From positions 1 to 46,744 of the forward strand of contig DAOUCP010000122.1 in NCBI GenBank assembly GCA_034432155.1: 46,744 nucleotides of DNA. Direction: 5' to 3'. The translations under genes were made by a program, and so were the position numbers. Each line of letters starts with the position of its first letter. Position 1 is the stretch's first letter. The stretch is from DAOUCP01 sp034432155 (lineage in GTDB: Bacteria; Chloroflexota; Anaerolineae; Epilineales; Epilineaceae). The notes under the pieces were generated by a model, which was given only the letters and a program-made list of their open reading frames with translations, was not told the DNA's origin and searched no databases. This document shows, piece by piece, positions 25,978-35,449 of this stretch.

Positions 25978-27639
25978 CTATGCGTTGCGCAACAGCAAGG
26001 GAAGGTACAGCCCCTCTGGCGACTCGGTCGGCGTGGGTTCTGGGGTAGCGGGTGTTCGCCGAGGGCCGTCTCGGGTGGGCCTTGGACTGCCGCCCGTTGG
26101 CGTCGGGCGAACCGGCCGCGTCGGGAACGGCGAGCTGCGGGTGGCCGTCGGCGTGCCCGGCCCTGGCGTCGGCGGCATCGTCGGTGCCATCAGCGTGGGC
26201 AGGGGAGTGCCGGGCGTGCCAGTTGCCGGCGGGGTGCCCTCCACCCACTCGGTGGCAATCTCGATCTGGATGCAAAGGTAGCGGTCATGGGCGGCCGCCG
26301 GGTTAGCGGCGATCTGGCGGATCGTCGTCTGCAGGTTGGGAAGCGTGATGGCGACGATGGCGAGTCGGTCCTCGGCAAACCGGAAGCCCCACTCGACGTT
26401 CGGATCGGCGATCACCTGCCCACAGAGCCAGACGGCTGTGCCGGGGGTGAGTCGCTCGATCTGCCGCTGCAGTCGCGCAACACTGGTGGTAATCCACATC
26501 TGATCGCCGCTGGGCGTCTCCTTGACCCGGTACGAGCGCGGGGTCGCTGGCGACATCGTCGGCTGAGGCCCCGGGGTTGGGCGGCCACCGGTGCGCGTTG
26601 GGCGGGGGGTGCTGGTTCCGGGCTGATAGATGGTCGGCAAGGGCAGGGGGGTGGCCTGCGGGTCGCTCATGAACCAGCGGCGGGCCGTAGGATCCGTCTT
26701 GAAGAACGCCATGAGCAGGTTGGCAACTTTCTGCCGGCCCACCGGGCCCGGATGGGTGCCGTCGGCCTCGAAGTCCTCACAGCGCCAGATGAGCCCGTCG
26801 GCCCGCCTGTTCAAGCCATCGGCCCACAGGTAGGGTCCCCAAAGGAGAACCGGCGCGCGCACCGTTCCCCGCGCCGGGTCGGCATTCAGAGCGGCATCGC
26901 CCTGGATTTGCTTGCCGATCAGCCACTGCACGGCAAAGCCCGATTCGTAGGCATAGGGCTCGGGATTGAGGGCCGTGGACGCGTAACCGGCGTAGATGCG
27001 GCTCGACAGGTAGACCACCCTCACGTTCGGATAGCGCTGTGCCAGAATGCCGACGATGGTCTCTAGATCATTCGTCAACGCCTGGGCGGAGGTGGGGAAG
27101 GGACCACTGGGCCTGGAATGCGCCTCCTTCAGCCAGATGGCCTGCACCTGGGCAGCGGTAATGCCGGCCTGGGCCAGCCGCTCCTCCACGACCTGCCAGT
27201 AAGCCGCCGCCGGATCCCGAATGGTAGCTGCATCCTGGCCGCCCTGGGCACCGTCGACCACCGTCACCGCCGGGTGGATCTGCCCATCCCGGCCGGCCAT
27301 TTCGGCAAAGCGGCTAAACTCCAGCGTTGTGTTCGACATGCCGATGGACAGTAGTCCAATGCGTCCATCGGTGGCCGGCCGTCCGTCCGGTCCGAGCGGT
27401 TCGATGAGCGCGGTGCGGGCCATGGCCAGCGCCTGGTGGGCTGCGGGCGGCGTGTTCTCGCCACCGCCGTACAGGCCACCGGCGAAGCCCTGATACGGCT
27501 TCGTGCCCAGCTCATTGAGCGGCGTGAGCCCCATCGTCGTCCGCCGGCAGTCAGCGGCCCGAGCCGCGGGGGCAGCCGCGCGATACGTGGCCAAGAGCGC
27601 GATGACAAGCGTGGCCAAGGCAAGCAACCGTCGTGACAT
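25978..27639 (-). CDS. Secreted SGNH-type hydrolase-like protein with Pro/Thr linkers
   Basis: A 553-residue secreted protein. Start ATG 27639 with GGAGG 6 nt upstream; signal peptide to about residue 28 (ARA cleavage). Residues 90-315 resemble an SGNH hydrolase: block-I-like LLSIGMSNTT (candidate Ser102) and D293-x-x-H296 in EADGTHPGPVG. A Pro/Thr linker (about 330-385) leads to a compact domain (about 390-480) of unknown family, then a second Pro/Thr linker and the C-terminus GLYLPLLLRNA, a terminal motif I associate with secreted Chloroflexota proteins. Substrate unknown, perhaps an O-acetyl or ester group on a glycan. It starts 34 nt after nuoN ends, so it may share the nuo transcript. 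Confidence 0.75.
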   Translation of the reverse strand: MSRRLLALATLVIALLATYRAAAPAARAADCRRTTMGLTPLNELGTKPYQGFAGGLYGGGENTPPAAHQALAMARTALIEPLGPDGRPATDGRIGLLSIGMSNTTLEFSRFAEMAGRDGQIHPAVTVVDGAQGGQDAATIRDPAAAYWQVVEERLAQAGITAAQVQAIWLKEAHSRPSGPFPTSAQALTNDLETIVGILAQRYPNVRVVYLSSRIYAGYASTALNPEPYAYESGFAVQWLIGKQIQGDAALNADPARGTVRAPVLLWGPYLWADGLNRRADGLIWRCEDFEADGTHPGPVGRQKVANLLMAFFKTDPTARRWFMSDPQATPLPLPTIYQPGTSTPRPTRTGGRPTPGPQPTMSPATPRSYRVKETPSGDQMWITTSVARLQRQIERLTPGTAVWLCGQVIADPNVEWGFRFAEDRLAIVAITLPNLQTTIRQIAANPAAAHDRYLCIQIEIATEWVEGTPPATGTPGTPLPTLMAPTMPPTPGPGTPTATRSSPFPTRPVRPTPTGGSPRPTRDGPRRTPATPEPTPTESPEGLYLPLLLRNA

Positions 27640-27660
27640 TCCGAACCTCCGTGAACCGGC

Positions 27661-27678
27661 TGTAGCGCCGACGCTACA
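27661..27678 (-). repeat. Inverted repeat at the nuoN stop codon
   Basis: TGTAGCG and CGCTACA form a perfect 7-bp stem with a 4-nt loop that includes the nuoN stop codon. No T-run follows on the minus strand, so full termination is unlikely. It could attenuate transcription between nuoN and the SGNH gene or protect the nuo mRNA 3' end. Confidence 0.4.
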
Positions 27679-29233
27679 GAAACGATAACGCTCGGGGCCA
27701 GGTAGACGATAGACCACCGGCCAGGCCGGCTGCCGCCTGGCTGGCCAGCTCCAGGAAGGGGCCAGCCAGCAGTCCGATGGCGACGACCATGACCAGGGAG
27801 AGGACGGTCACGAATACCAGGCCGGGCGCTGGCCGCAAGCGCGGCATGTCAGCACCGGACACGAAGATCATCTGCCGCGCGATGCGGAAGTAGTAACCCA
27901 CCGAGATCACGCCGGTCAGAACACCTACTACGGCCAACCAGGCCTGCCCACTGGCGACAGCGGCGCTGAAGACGGCGAACTTGCCGAAGAAGCCAGCCAA
28001 CGGGGGGATGCCGATCAGACTCAACAGGAACACGAACAAGGTGCTGGCAAGCAACGGCGAGCGCTGCATGAGACCGGCGAAGGCCTCCAGGTCGGTCGAG
28101 CCAGTCTCCTCGTCGACCGCGACAATCACGGCGAAGGCGCCAAGGTTGGTGAACAAGTAAGCCAACAAGTACAGAAGCAGCGCTGCCAGGGGACCCATGC
28201 CAGCCAGGTGGGCGCCGGCGATGCTCACCAGACCTACCAGCATGTAGCCCGCCTGGGCAATCGAGGAGTAGGCCATCATGCGCTTGACGTTGCTTTGGGT
28301 CAGGGCGCTCAAGTTGCCGACGAGCATGGTGACGGCGGCCAGGACGGCCAACACGCTGAGCCAGCCGTCGGCCAGCGGCCGCTCCGCAAAGACGGTAAGC
28401 AGGAAGCGACAGAGAACGGCCAGCCCGGCAGCCTTGGGGCCCACAGAGAGAAAGGCCGTCACCGGTGTCGGCGCGCCGTGGTAGGCGTCCGGGGACCATT
28501 GGTGGAAGGGCACCAGCGCCACCTTGAAGCCCATACCCACCAGCACCAGCAGCAGGGCCGCCAGTCCCGCTGCGCCAAGCGGAGGCGCCCCACCGCCGGA
28601 GGCCGTTCGCAGGGAAGCTGCGATGGCGGGCAAGGCGGTGCTGCCGCTGATGCCGTACAGCCAGACAAAGCCCATGAGCATGGTGGCGCCGGCCACCGAC
28701 CCGTACAGGAAGTACTTGAGCGCACCTTCGACCGAAAGGCGGTCGCCCTTCAGGTAGCCAGTGAGCACGTATCCGGTCACCGAAACGAACTCGATGGCCA
28801 AGGCCATGACGATGAGGTCGTTGGCCCCGGCTGCCAAGTCGATGGCCAGGGCGGCAAACACCAACAGCGCCATGAACTCGCCCCGATACGGGGTGCGGCC
28901 CTGCAGGAAGCGCACGCTGGCGAAGAGCACCAGCAACGCAGACAGCTGGCTGAGGAGGCGAAAGAAGCCTGTGAAGCTGTCGGCGGCAAAGGTGCCCCAG
29001 GCGATCACGGCACCGCTGGCATTCCGCGTCTCGAAGATCCCGGCGGCCGGGGCAGGCACCGTCAGGGCCCAGCCGGAAGCAGCGAGCGCCAAGAGCAGCG
29101 TGACTGCTGCCAGCCACACCTGGCGACCCTCCCGACCGCCGATCGCCAGGTCATAGCCGAGCAAAAGCAGGGCACCCAGGCTGAGAATCAGCTCCGGTGC
29201 GAAGTGGATCGCAATGGCGTTTAGGTCGGGCAC
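27674..29233 (-). CDS. nuoN: NADH-quinone oxidoreductase subunit N
   Basis: A 519-residue antiporter-like membrane subunit of complex I, one of three proton-pumping modules. It begins with GTG at 29233 behind AGGAGG. Many hydrophobic segments span the length. The proton_antipo_M core is visible: SVEGALKYFLYGSVAGATMLMG, FHQWSPDAYHGAPTPVTAFLSVGPKAAG and NVKRMMAYSSIAQAGYMLVG, with the conserved lysines and glutamate of the channel. Last nuo gene of the cluster; 82 nt separate it from nuoM. Confidence 0.96.
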   Translation of the reverse strand: MPDLNAIAIHFAPELILSLGALLLLGYDLAIGGREGRQVWLAAVTLLLALAASGWALTVPAPAAGIFETRNASGAVIAWGTFAADSFTGFFRLLSQLSALLVLFASVRFLQGRTPYRGEFMALLVFAALAIDLAAGANDLIVMALAIEFVSVTGYVLTGYLKGDRLSVEGALKYFLYGSVAGATMLMGFVWLYGISGSTALPAIAASLRTASGGGAPPLGAAGLAALLLVLVGMGFKVALVPFHQWSPDAYHGAPTPVTAFLSVGPKAAGLAVLCRFLLTVFAERPLADGWLSVLAVLAAVTMLVGNLSALTQSNVKRMMAYSSIAQAGYMLVGLVSIAGAHLAGMGPLAALLLYLLAYLFTNLGAFAVIVAVDEETGSTDLEAFAGLMQRSPLLASTLFVFLLSLIGIPPLAGFFGKFAVFSAAVASGQAWLAVVGVLTGVISVGYYFRIARQMIFVSGADMPRLRPAPGLVFVTVLSLVMVVAIGLLAGPFLELASQAAAGLAGGLSSTWPRALSFL

Positions 29234-29315
29234 ACTTGCCTCCTGGAGGTGTCGGGCCGGGAACCGGTCCCGCGGCGCGCCCCGCCACCGGAGGTGGCAG
29301 CTAGTTGCCAGCCGG

Positions 29316-30950
29316 TCAAGGGATCAGCCATGGCACGAGAGCGATCGCCGGACTGGCTAGCTGCAGGAGCGTCGTCGCCGCGCTGTTGAGCAGTTCCAGG
29401 ATGGGCAAGGGCCAGACACCGAAGAAGATCATGAAGAAGGCCAGCGGCACGAGCATGCCCACCTCGGCGGCGTCCAGGTCCGGCACCCCGAGCCAGCGTT
29501 GGTTCTGGGGGCCTAGGAGCAGCATCTGGATCACCTTCCACAAGAAGAAGGCCGCCGTGACCAAGATGCCGGCGATGGACAGCGCGGTGAGCACGAGCAG
29601 GCTGCGGTTCCCAGCCAGGGCAACGCCGAAGGCGCCGCGGAAGACCATGAACTCCCCGACGAAGCCGGCGAGGGCGGGCAGGCCTAGGCTGGCGAACGCC
29701 GCCAGCATGAGGAAGCTACCGTACCGCGGGACGGTGCGCCACAGACCGCCGCCCAGCTCGCGGAAGTCGCGCACGTGGGTGCGCTGGTCGTAGATCAGAC
29801 CGACAAGCAGGAACAAGGCGCCGGTGATGATGCCGTGGTTGAACATCTGCATGCTGGCACCGTTGATGGCCGCGATGCGCGAATCGGCCAGGGCGCTGCC
29901 GGCGCGACCGGGGTCGGCGACGATCGAGCCCGCTGCTGCCAGGCCCAGGGTGACATACCCCATGTGGTTCACCGAGGAGTAGGCGATCAGCTTCTTGAAA
30001 TCCCACTGGGCCATGGCGACCAGAGCGCCGTAAACAATGCTCAGGAAAGCCAGCAGCGCCAGCACGGGCGCGAATTGAGCGAAGGCGCCCGGAAAGATGG
30101 GCATGAGCACGCGCACGAAGCCGTAGGTCCCCAGCTTCAGCAGCACTCCGGCCAGGATCACGCTACCAGCAGTAGGCGCTTCGACATGGGCATCGGGCAG
30201 CCAGGTGTGAAACGGGAAGCTCGGCACCTTGATGGCGAAGGCCAGGAAGAAGCCCAAGAAGGTGAGCATGGCCGCCGCGCCTGTCGGGGACTGTGCGAAG
30301 GGGATGGGCGCCAAGGCGACCTGTGCCCTCGCCAGGAGCGGTGAACTCATCCCCTGGCGCACCAGGCTGAAGCTACCGGTGTCGAAGGCCACGGCGATGA
30401 TGGCCAACAGCATGAGCACACTGCCCGCCAGGGTGTAGAGGAAGAACTTGATCGCTGCGTACTCCCGCCGTGGCCCGCCCCAGACGCCGATGAGGAAGTA
30501 CATGGGCACCAGGCCGACTTCCCAGAACACGTAGAAGAGCACCAGGTCCAATGACACGAACACGCCCAGCATGCCCGTCTCGAGCAGCAAGAAGAGGGAG
30601 AAGAACTCCTTGACCCGGTTTTCGATGGTGCGGCCCGAGTACCAGAGGCCGATCACCGACAAAAGCGTGGTGAGGAAAATGAGTGGCACGCTGAAGCCGT
30701 CCACGCCCAGGTGGTAGTTCACCCCGATGCCCGGGATCCACGGCTGCCATTCCTCAAACTGGAAACCGCCCACGCTGCGGTCGTAGCCAAGCCACAAAGC
30801 GATGGCGAGGACCAGCGGCACGAGGCTCACCGCCAGGGCGAAGCGCTTGATCTGTCGGTCATCGCGCAGGAAGAACAGCACGATGACCATGCCCGCCAAA
30901 GGGACGAGTGTGATGAGGCTGAGCAGCGGAATCTGGTTGAGAACCGTCAT
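29316..30950 (-). CDS. nuoM: NADH-quinone oxidoreductase subunit M
   Basis: A 544-residue antiporter-like membrane subunit of complex I. Diagnostic NuoM stretches are visible: VGLVPMYFLIGVWGG, FFLYTLAGSVLML, FHTWLPDAHVEAPTAGSVIL and KKLIAYSSVNHMGYVTLGL. Start ATG 30950 follows AGGAG. It lies between nuoL (31-nt gap) and nuoN, the standard L-M-N order. Confidence 0.97.
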   Translation of the reverse strand: MTVLNQIPLLSLITLVPLAGMVIVLFFLRDDRQIKRFALAVSLVPLVLAIALWLGYDRSVGGFQFEEWQPWIPGIGVNYHLGVDGFSVPLIFLTTLLSVIGLWYSGRTIENRVKEFFSLFLLLETGMLGVFVSLDLVLFYVFWEVGLVPMYFLIGVWGGPRREYAAIKFFLYTLAGSVLMLLAIIAVAFDTGSFSLVRQGMSSPLLARAQVALAPIPFAQSPTGAAAMLTFLGFFLAFAIKVPSFPFHTWLPDAHVEAPTAGSVILAGVLLKLGTYGFVRVLMPIFPGAFAQFAPVLALLAFLSIVYGALVAMAQWDFKKLIAYSSVNHMGYVTLGLAAAGSIVADPGRAGSALADSRIAAINGASMQMFNHGIITGALFLLVGLIYDQRTHVRDFRELGGGLWRTVPRYGSFLMLAAFASLGLPALAGFVGEFMVFRGAFGVALAGNRSLLVLTALSIAGILVTAAFFLWKVIQMLLLGPQNQRWLGVPDLDAAEVGMLVPLAFFMIFFGVWPLPILELLNSAATTLLQLASPAIALVPWLIP

Positions 30951-30981
30951 GCGTCAGGTCTCCTGGGCGACGTGGGGGGCG

Positions 30982-33222
30982 CTAGAAGGCCATGGTGGCC
31001 AGCAGGCACAACAGCCCGGCGAAAAGGATCAACAGGTACTGCTGGACACGTCCAGTCTGAAGTTGCCGCAGGCCGCGAGAGGCCACCTCGCTCGCGGCTG
31101 CCGAGGCGTTCACGGCAGCATCCACGACGTGCAGATCGAGCCAGTTGCTGAGCCGGGAGATAGCGGCGCCCACGATGCCGCCGCCGTTCACCAAGCGGTC
31201 GACGACGTTCACGTCGATGCCAGCAGTCCACTCGCTCAAGCGGCGCAGCCAGGGGACGATCGTCGCCGCATACAGCTCATCGACGTAGTACTTGGCATGG
31301 AGCAACCGCCAAAGCCGGCCGAGAGACTCGAGGGGTTCCCGAAGGCGAGCACGGTGTGGGTCGCGGCCATAGAGCTGCCAGCCAGCGAGCCAGCCAAGGA
31401 CGGCCGCGGCGACCGACAGGGCCGCCGCCAGGCCATGGAAGGGCAAGGGGTGGAATTCGGCCGGCGAAAACGGCAGGTGGGCCAAGAAGCGATGGACTGG
31501 GTTGTGCAGCCATGGCCCAATGACGGGGAAGGTCTCGGGCACGCCCAGCAGGCCCAAGAATGTCGCAAAGAAGGCCAGGACGAGGAGCGGATAGACCATC
31601 GCCGGCTCGCTCTCCGGGGCGTGCCGGGCGGCAAGAGTCCGCGGCGGCCCGGCGAAGACAAGGCACGTTTGACGCGCCATGTAGAAAGCCGTCAGCACTG
31701 CAGCCACCGTGCCCAGCAACCACACCAACGCAGCGATGCCGATCGCGCCTTGCACTCCCTTGGCAAAGGCTTCGGCCAGGATTTCGTCCTTGCTCCAGAA
31801 GCCGGCGAAGATCGGAATGCCCGTCAGGGCCAGCGTCCCGGCCAGGAAGGCGACGAAGGTGAGCGGCATGCGGGGTCGCAAGCCACCCATGTTTCGCATG
31901 TCCTGGGCCGGATCCTTGACCTCCGCGGCCCAGCCAGAGGTCGGGGGCGGCTGCCCCGGTTCATCCCCATACGCCGCCAGATCGGCGTGCCGTTGGGCGT
32001 GATGGAAACCATGCTCCAGGCCATGGATGACCGAACCGCTGGCCAGGAACAAGAGTGCCTTGAAGAAGGCGTGGGTGATCAGATGGAACACGGCAGCCAC
32101 GTAGGCGCCGATCCCGAGGGCCATGACCATGTACCCGAGCTGACTCACCGTCGAGTAGGCCAACACGCGCTTGATGTCGAACTGTGCCACGCCGATGGAC
32201 GCGGCGAAGATTGCGGTAAAGGCACCGACCGCGGCCACAACGAACATGGCGCCCGAAATGTCGCCCGGCGCGTGCAGCGACCAGGCGCTAAAGACCGGGT
32301 AGGTGCGAGCAATCAGGAACACGCCGGCCGCCACCATGGTCGCGGCATGGATGAGGGCCGACACCGGCGTGGGGCCCTCCATGGCGTCGGGGAGCCAGAC
32401 GTGCAGCGGGAACTGGGCGCTCTTGCCGACTGCGCCACCGAAGATCAGCAACCCGATCAGGGTGGCGAATGGCAGGGAGGTCCCGGGGACCGGACCCAGT
32501 TGGCGCAGGCGCTCGACGGCCTGGGGCGAGAGCAGGACGGCATAGTCGACGCTCCCCAGGGTGCCGAAGAGCACCAGAATGCCGGCTAGAAGGAAGAGAT
32601 CGCCCAGCCGGGTGGTCAGGAAGGCCTTGACCGCCGCGGCGGCCGCCGACGGCTTGTGGTACCAAAAGCCAATCAGCAAGAACGAGCAGAGGCCCATGAT
32701 CTCCCAGAAGATCAGGGCCTGCAGCAAGTTGCTGGCTAGAACGAAACCCATCATCCCGGTCGCGAAGAGGGCGCAGAAGGCGAAGAACCGTCCGTAGCGG
32801 GCGTTGCCGGTTCGCCGATCTGGCTCGCCAGTCTCGGGATCCCGGTAGGCGGTGTGCTCGCCGTTCATGTAGCCGGTTGCGAAGACAAAGATCATCAGGC
32901 AGACAAAGGCAACCATCGCCGCCACGGAGATCGAAAGGGGATCGAGCAGCCAGCCGAAGCGAATGGTGCTCGCGCCCGTGGGTGCCCAATCGAAGGTCCA
33001 GATGAGAGGATGCTTGGCGAGCCCTTCGGCACCCGTTCGAGCGGCGGCTACCAGGAAGATCAAGCCCAGCAGGGCGCTGAGGGAGGTGGCGACCACGGTC
33101 AGGGCCGCCGCCCAACGTCCATCCCGGCCGCTCGCCACCACCAGCACGCCGGCCCCGAATGCCAAGGCAGTCAGGGCGGGCATCCAGCCGGCCCAGGCGC
33201 CGACGACACTTAAGTCGAACAT
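30982..33222 (-). CDS. nuoL: NADH-quinone oxidoreductase subunit L
   Basis: A 746-residue subunit of complex I, the distal proton pump with the long C-terminal lateral helix. Motifs: WEIMGLCSFLLIGFWYH, KAFLTTRLGDLFLL, LHVWLPDAMEGPTPVSALIHAATMVAAGVFLI and DIKRVLAYSTVSQLGYM. It is over 100 residues longer than the E. coli protein, partly from a charged insert after FLASGSVIHGLEHGFHHAQRH and before DMRNMGGL. ATG 33222 is chosen although its RBS is weak; a GTG at 33249 is an alternative. It follows nuoK by 43 nt. Confidence 0.96.
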   Translation of the reverse strand: MFDLSVVGAWAGWMPALTALAFGAGVLVVASGRDGRWAAALTVVATSLSALLGLIFLVAAARTGAEGLAKHPLIWTFDWAPTGASTIRFGWLLDPLSISVAAMVAFVCLMIFVFATGYMNGEHTAYRDPETGEPDRRTGNARYGRFFAFCALFATGMMGFVLASNLLQALIFWEIMGLCSFLLIGFWYHKPSAAAAAVKAFLTTRLGDLFLLAGILVLFGTLGSVDYAVLLSPQAVERLRQLGPVPGTSLPFATLIGLLIFGGAVGKSAQFPLHVWLPDAMEGPTPVSALIHAATMVAAGVFLIARTYPVFSAWSLHAPGDISGAMFVVAAVGAFTAIFAASIGVAQFDIKRVLAYSTVSQLGYMVMALGIGAYVAAVFHLITHAFFKALLFLASGSVIHGLEHGFHHAQRHADLAAYGDEPGQPPPTSGWAAEVKDPAQDMRNMGGLRPRMPLTFVAFLAGTLALTGIPIFAGFWSKDEILAEAFAKGVQGAIGIAALVWLLGTVAAVLTAFYMARQTCLVFAGPPRTLAARHAPESEPAMVYPLLVLAFFATFLGLLGVPETFPVIGPWLHNPVHRFLAHLPFSPAEFHPLPFHGLAAALSVAAAVLGWLAGWQLYGRDPHRARLREPLESLGRLWRLLHAKYYVDELYAATIVPWLRRLSEWTAGIDVNVVDRLVNGGGIVGAAISRLSNWLDLHVVDAAVNASAAASEVASRGLRQLQTGRVQQYLLILFAGLLCLLATMAF

Positions 33223-33265
33223 GGCATAGCTCGCAGACGATTCCGTCACCCGACCTACGGCAGGC

Positions 33266-33622
33266 TCAGCCGCGCAGCAGGGCGAACGATTCGAGATCCA
33301 CGTTGTTGCGCAAGCGGTAGATGGCCAGCACGAGCGCCAGCCCAACAGCCACCTCGGCAGCTGCCAGAGCCATCACGAACAGAGCGAAGGCCTGGCCGTC
33401 GACGGCCACCAGGTACGGCGCCTCGGTGCCACCGACGCGCATGGGCTGGGCGGGCGTGACGTAGCGCCAGAAGGTCACGGCGCTCAGGTTGACGCCGTTT
33501 AGCATGAGCTCGATGCTCATGAGCACGTTTACCGCGTTGCGCCGCGCCAAGACGCCGAAGACGCCAATGCTGAATAGCGCCACGGCAACGGTCAGGAACC
33601 AGGGCATCGGAATGGCAGGCAT
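33266..33622 (-). CDS. nuoK: NADH-quinone oxidoreductase subunit K
   Basis: A 118-residue membrane subunit of complex I with three helices. The family signature GVLARRNAVNVLMSIELMLN contains the membrane glutamate essential for proton transfer; a second glutamate follows in LAAAEVAVGLALVLAIYR. Slightly longer than the usual 100 residues because of a loop that reads RVGGTEAPYLVAVDGQA. ATG 33622 with AGGAAG upstream, 11 nt after nuoJ. Confidence 0.96.
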   Translation of the reverse strand: MPAIPMPWFLTVAVALFSIGVFGVLARRNAVNVLMSIELMLNGVNLSAVTFWRYVTPAQPMRVGGTEAPYLVAVDGQAFALFVMALAAAEVAVGLALVLAIYRLRNNVDLESFALLRG

Positions 33623-33633
33623 GATGGCACTTC

Positions 33634-34236
33634 CTACTCTCGGGCCAGGATCACCGCGCCCACCAGCGCCACGAGCAGAATGGCCGAGATCAGCTCGAAG
33701 GCCAGAAAGTGGCGCGTCATGAGTGCGATGCCGAGCATGACGATCGGACCCGGCACGCGGACGAACGCCTGGCCGGTCTCATCGGTGTTCTCCGCCGCGC
33801 CCACGATGGCCGTGCTGGGCGGCGTCTCTGGCGGGCTCGTCTGGGTCGACAGGACGACCGAACCGCCAGCTGGCGGCAGCACGGCGCCACCGGAAAGGGG
33901 CCACTGGTTGCGAAAGGCCAGTGTCCCAAGAAGGACGAACAGCCCGAGGGCGATGCCGAGAGCGAGCCCCCAGGTGCGGCTGCTCTGCGCCCCGGCGGTC
34001 ATCACCAGCCGCGTCAGCATGATGGTGAACAGGATCAGAACGCCGATGGCACCGACGTAGATGAGGATCTGGAGCATGGCCAGCAAGCCCGCATCCAGTA
34101 GGATGTACAGGCCGGCCACGCCAAAAAGCGCCAGGATCAACGACAAGGCGCTCAGGAAGGTCCGGCGTGCGGCCACCACGCCGCACGCCCACACCAGGGT
34201 GATGCCTGCCAGAACGGCGAACGCCAGCTGTGCCAT
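33634..34236 (-). CDS. nuoJ: NADH-quinone oxidoreductase subunit J
   Basis: A 200-residue membrane subunit of complex I. Typical NuoJ helices are visible, including SALSLILALFGVAGLYILLD and MLQILIYVGAIGVLILFTIML. A polar loop of about 55 residues (around 105-155) precedes the last helices. ATG 34236 shares its first base with the nuoH stop (TGATG); a GTG three bases upstream is also possible. Translational coupling with nuoH is likely. Confidence 0.95.
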   Translation of the reverse strand: MAQLAFAVLAGITLVWACGVVAARRTFLSALSLILALFGVAGLYILLDAGLLAMLQILIYVGAIGVLILFTIMLTRLVMTAGAQSSRTWGLALGIALGLFVLLGTLAFRNQWPLSGGAVLPPAGGSVVLSTQTSPPETPPSTAIVGAAENTDETGQAFVRVPGPIVMLGIALMTRHFLAFELISAILLVALVGAVILARE

Positions 34237-35417
34237 CACGGCTGGGCCTCCGCCATGCCTACTCCCCGGCCCTGGGCAGTCGGGCGCCGACTAGCCAACG
34301 CCAGCCCAAGGGCCAAGGCCACCAGGCAGACGTTGGCCAAGCTGAAGCCGACCATGGTGAGGAGGGGAGTTGCCTGGATGCTGCCGGCGGCGGCCAGCCG
34401 TGTGCTCTCGTAGGCCAACTTGCCGACCAGCCCGGCGATCAGCAGGTTGGCCAGTGCCAGCGGGACGAGGACTTTCCAGGCGAAGGCCAGCAACTGGTCC
34501 ATCCGCAGGCGTGGCAGGGTGCCGCGCAACCACATGAAAAGCAGCACCAGGAGGTAGCTCTTGAGGCCCAGCCAGATAGGCCCTGGGATGAAGGCCAGCG
34601 CCGGCAGGGGCGGCTGCCAGCCACCCAGGAACAGGATGGCTCCCAGGGCGGAGGTGGCGAGCGTAGTGACGTACAGGGCCACGTAGAACATGCCGAATTT
34701 GATGCCGGAGTACTCGATGTGGTAGCCGGCGACGATCTCGCTCTCGGCCTCCGGGATGTCGAACGGACTGCGTTCGATCTCGGCGGCGGTGGCAAGGAGG
34801 AAGATCAGGAAGCCCACCGGCTGCAACAGCACGAACCACACGCCGGGGAAGCTCGGCTGGCCCGCCGCGCGCAAGGGGCCCTGGCTGTAAGTGATCGACT
34901 GTAGCGAGAGCGAGCCGGCGAGCAAGACCACGCCTACCAGGGACAGCACCTGCGGGATCTCATAGGCGATGATTTGCGCCACGGCCCGCATGGCGCCCAA
35001 GAGGGCGTACTTGTTGCGTGATCCCCAGCCGGCCATGAAGACCGGAATCACCGCTGCCGACGACATGGCGACGCAGTACAGCAGCGCCACCGACAAGTCG
35101 GTGCCCACGAGCCGGGCGGATACCGGAATGACGGCGAAGGCCAGAAAGGCAGGTGGCACCATCAGCGCCGCGCCCAGGTTGAAGATGGCGCGATGCGCCT
35201 CGGCTGGGGTGATGTCCTCCTTGATGAGGATCTTGATCATGTCGGCGAATGGCTGCAGCAAGCCGAACTTGCCCACCCGGTTGGGCCCGTAGCGATCCTG
35301 GATGCGGCCGATGAGCTTGCGTTCGAGCCATACGGAATAGAGCATCACCCCCAGCGCGGAGGCGATGATGAGGGCAATCGCGACCAGCCAGGCCACCAGG
35401 CGGCTGACGGCGAGCAT
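34236..35417 (-). CDS. nuoH: NADH-quinone oxidoreductase subunit H
   Basis: A subunit of about 393 residues that links the quinone site to the membrane arm. Signature ERKLIGRIQDRYGPNRVGKFGLLQPFAD, then the acidic loop ERSPFDIPEAESEIVAGYHIEYSG and a final WxRGTLPRLRMDQLL. Start: ATG 35417 fits the usual NuoH length, but the frame is open upstream and a GTG at 35459 would overlap nuoA by 10 nt. It follows nuoA directly; in most bacteria nuoB, C, D (and E, F, G) lie between A and H. Confidence 0.96.
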   Translation of the reverse strand: MLAVSRLVAWLVAIALIIASALGVMLYSVWLERKLIGRIQDRYGPNRVGKFGLLQPFADMIKILIKEDITPAEAHRAIFNLGAALMVPPAFLAFAVIPVSARLVGTDLSVALLYCVAMSSAAVIPVFMAGWGSRNKYALLGAMRAVAQIIAYEIPQVLSLVGVVLLAGSLSLQSITYSQGPLRAAGQPSFPGVWFVLLQPVGFLIFLLATAAEIERSPFDIPEAESEIVAGYHIEYSGIKFGMFYVALYVTTLATSALGAILFLGGWQPPLPALAFIPGPIWLGLKSYLLVLLFMWLRGTLPRLRMDQLLAFAWKVLVPLALANLLIAGLVGKLAYESTRLAAAGSIQATPLLTMVGFSLANVCLVALALGLALASRRPTAQGRGVGMAEAQP

Positions 35418-35449
35418 CACCCCGCTCGAGAGTGCCACCGACGAGGCGC

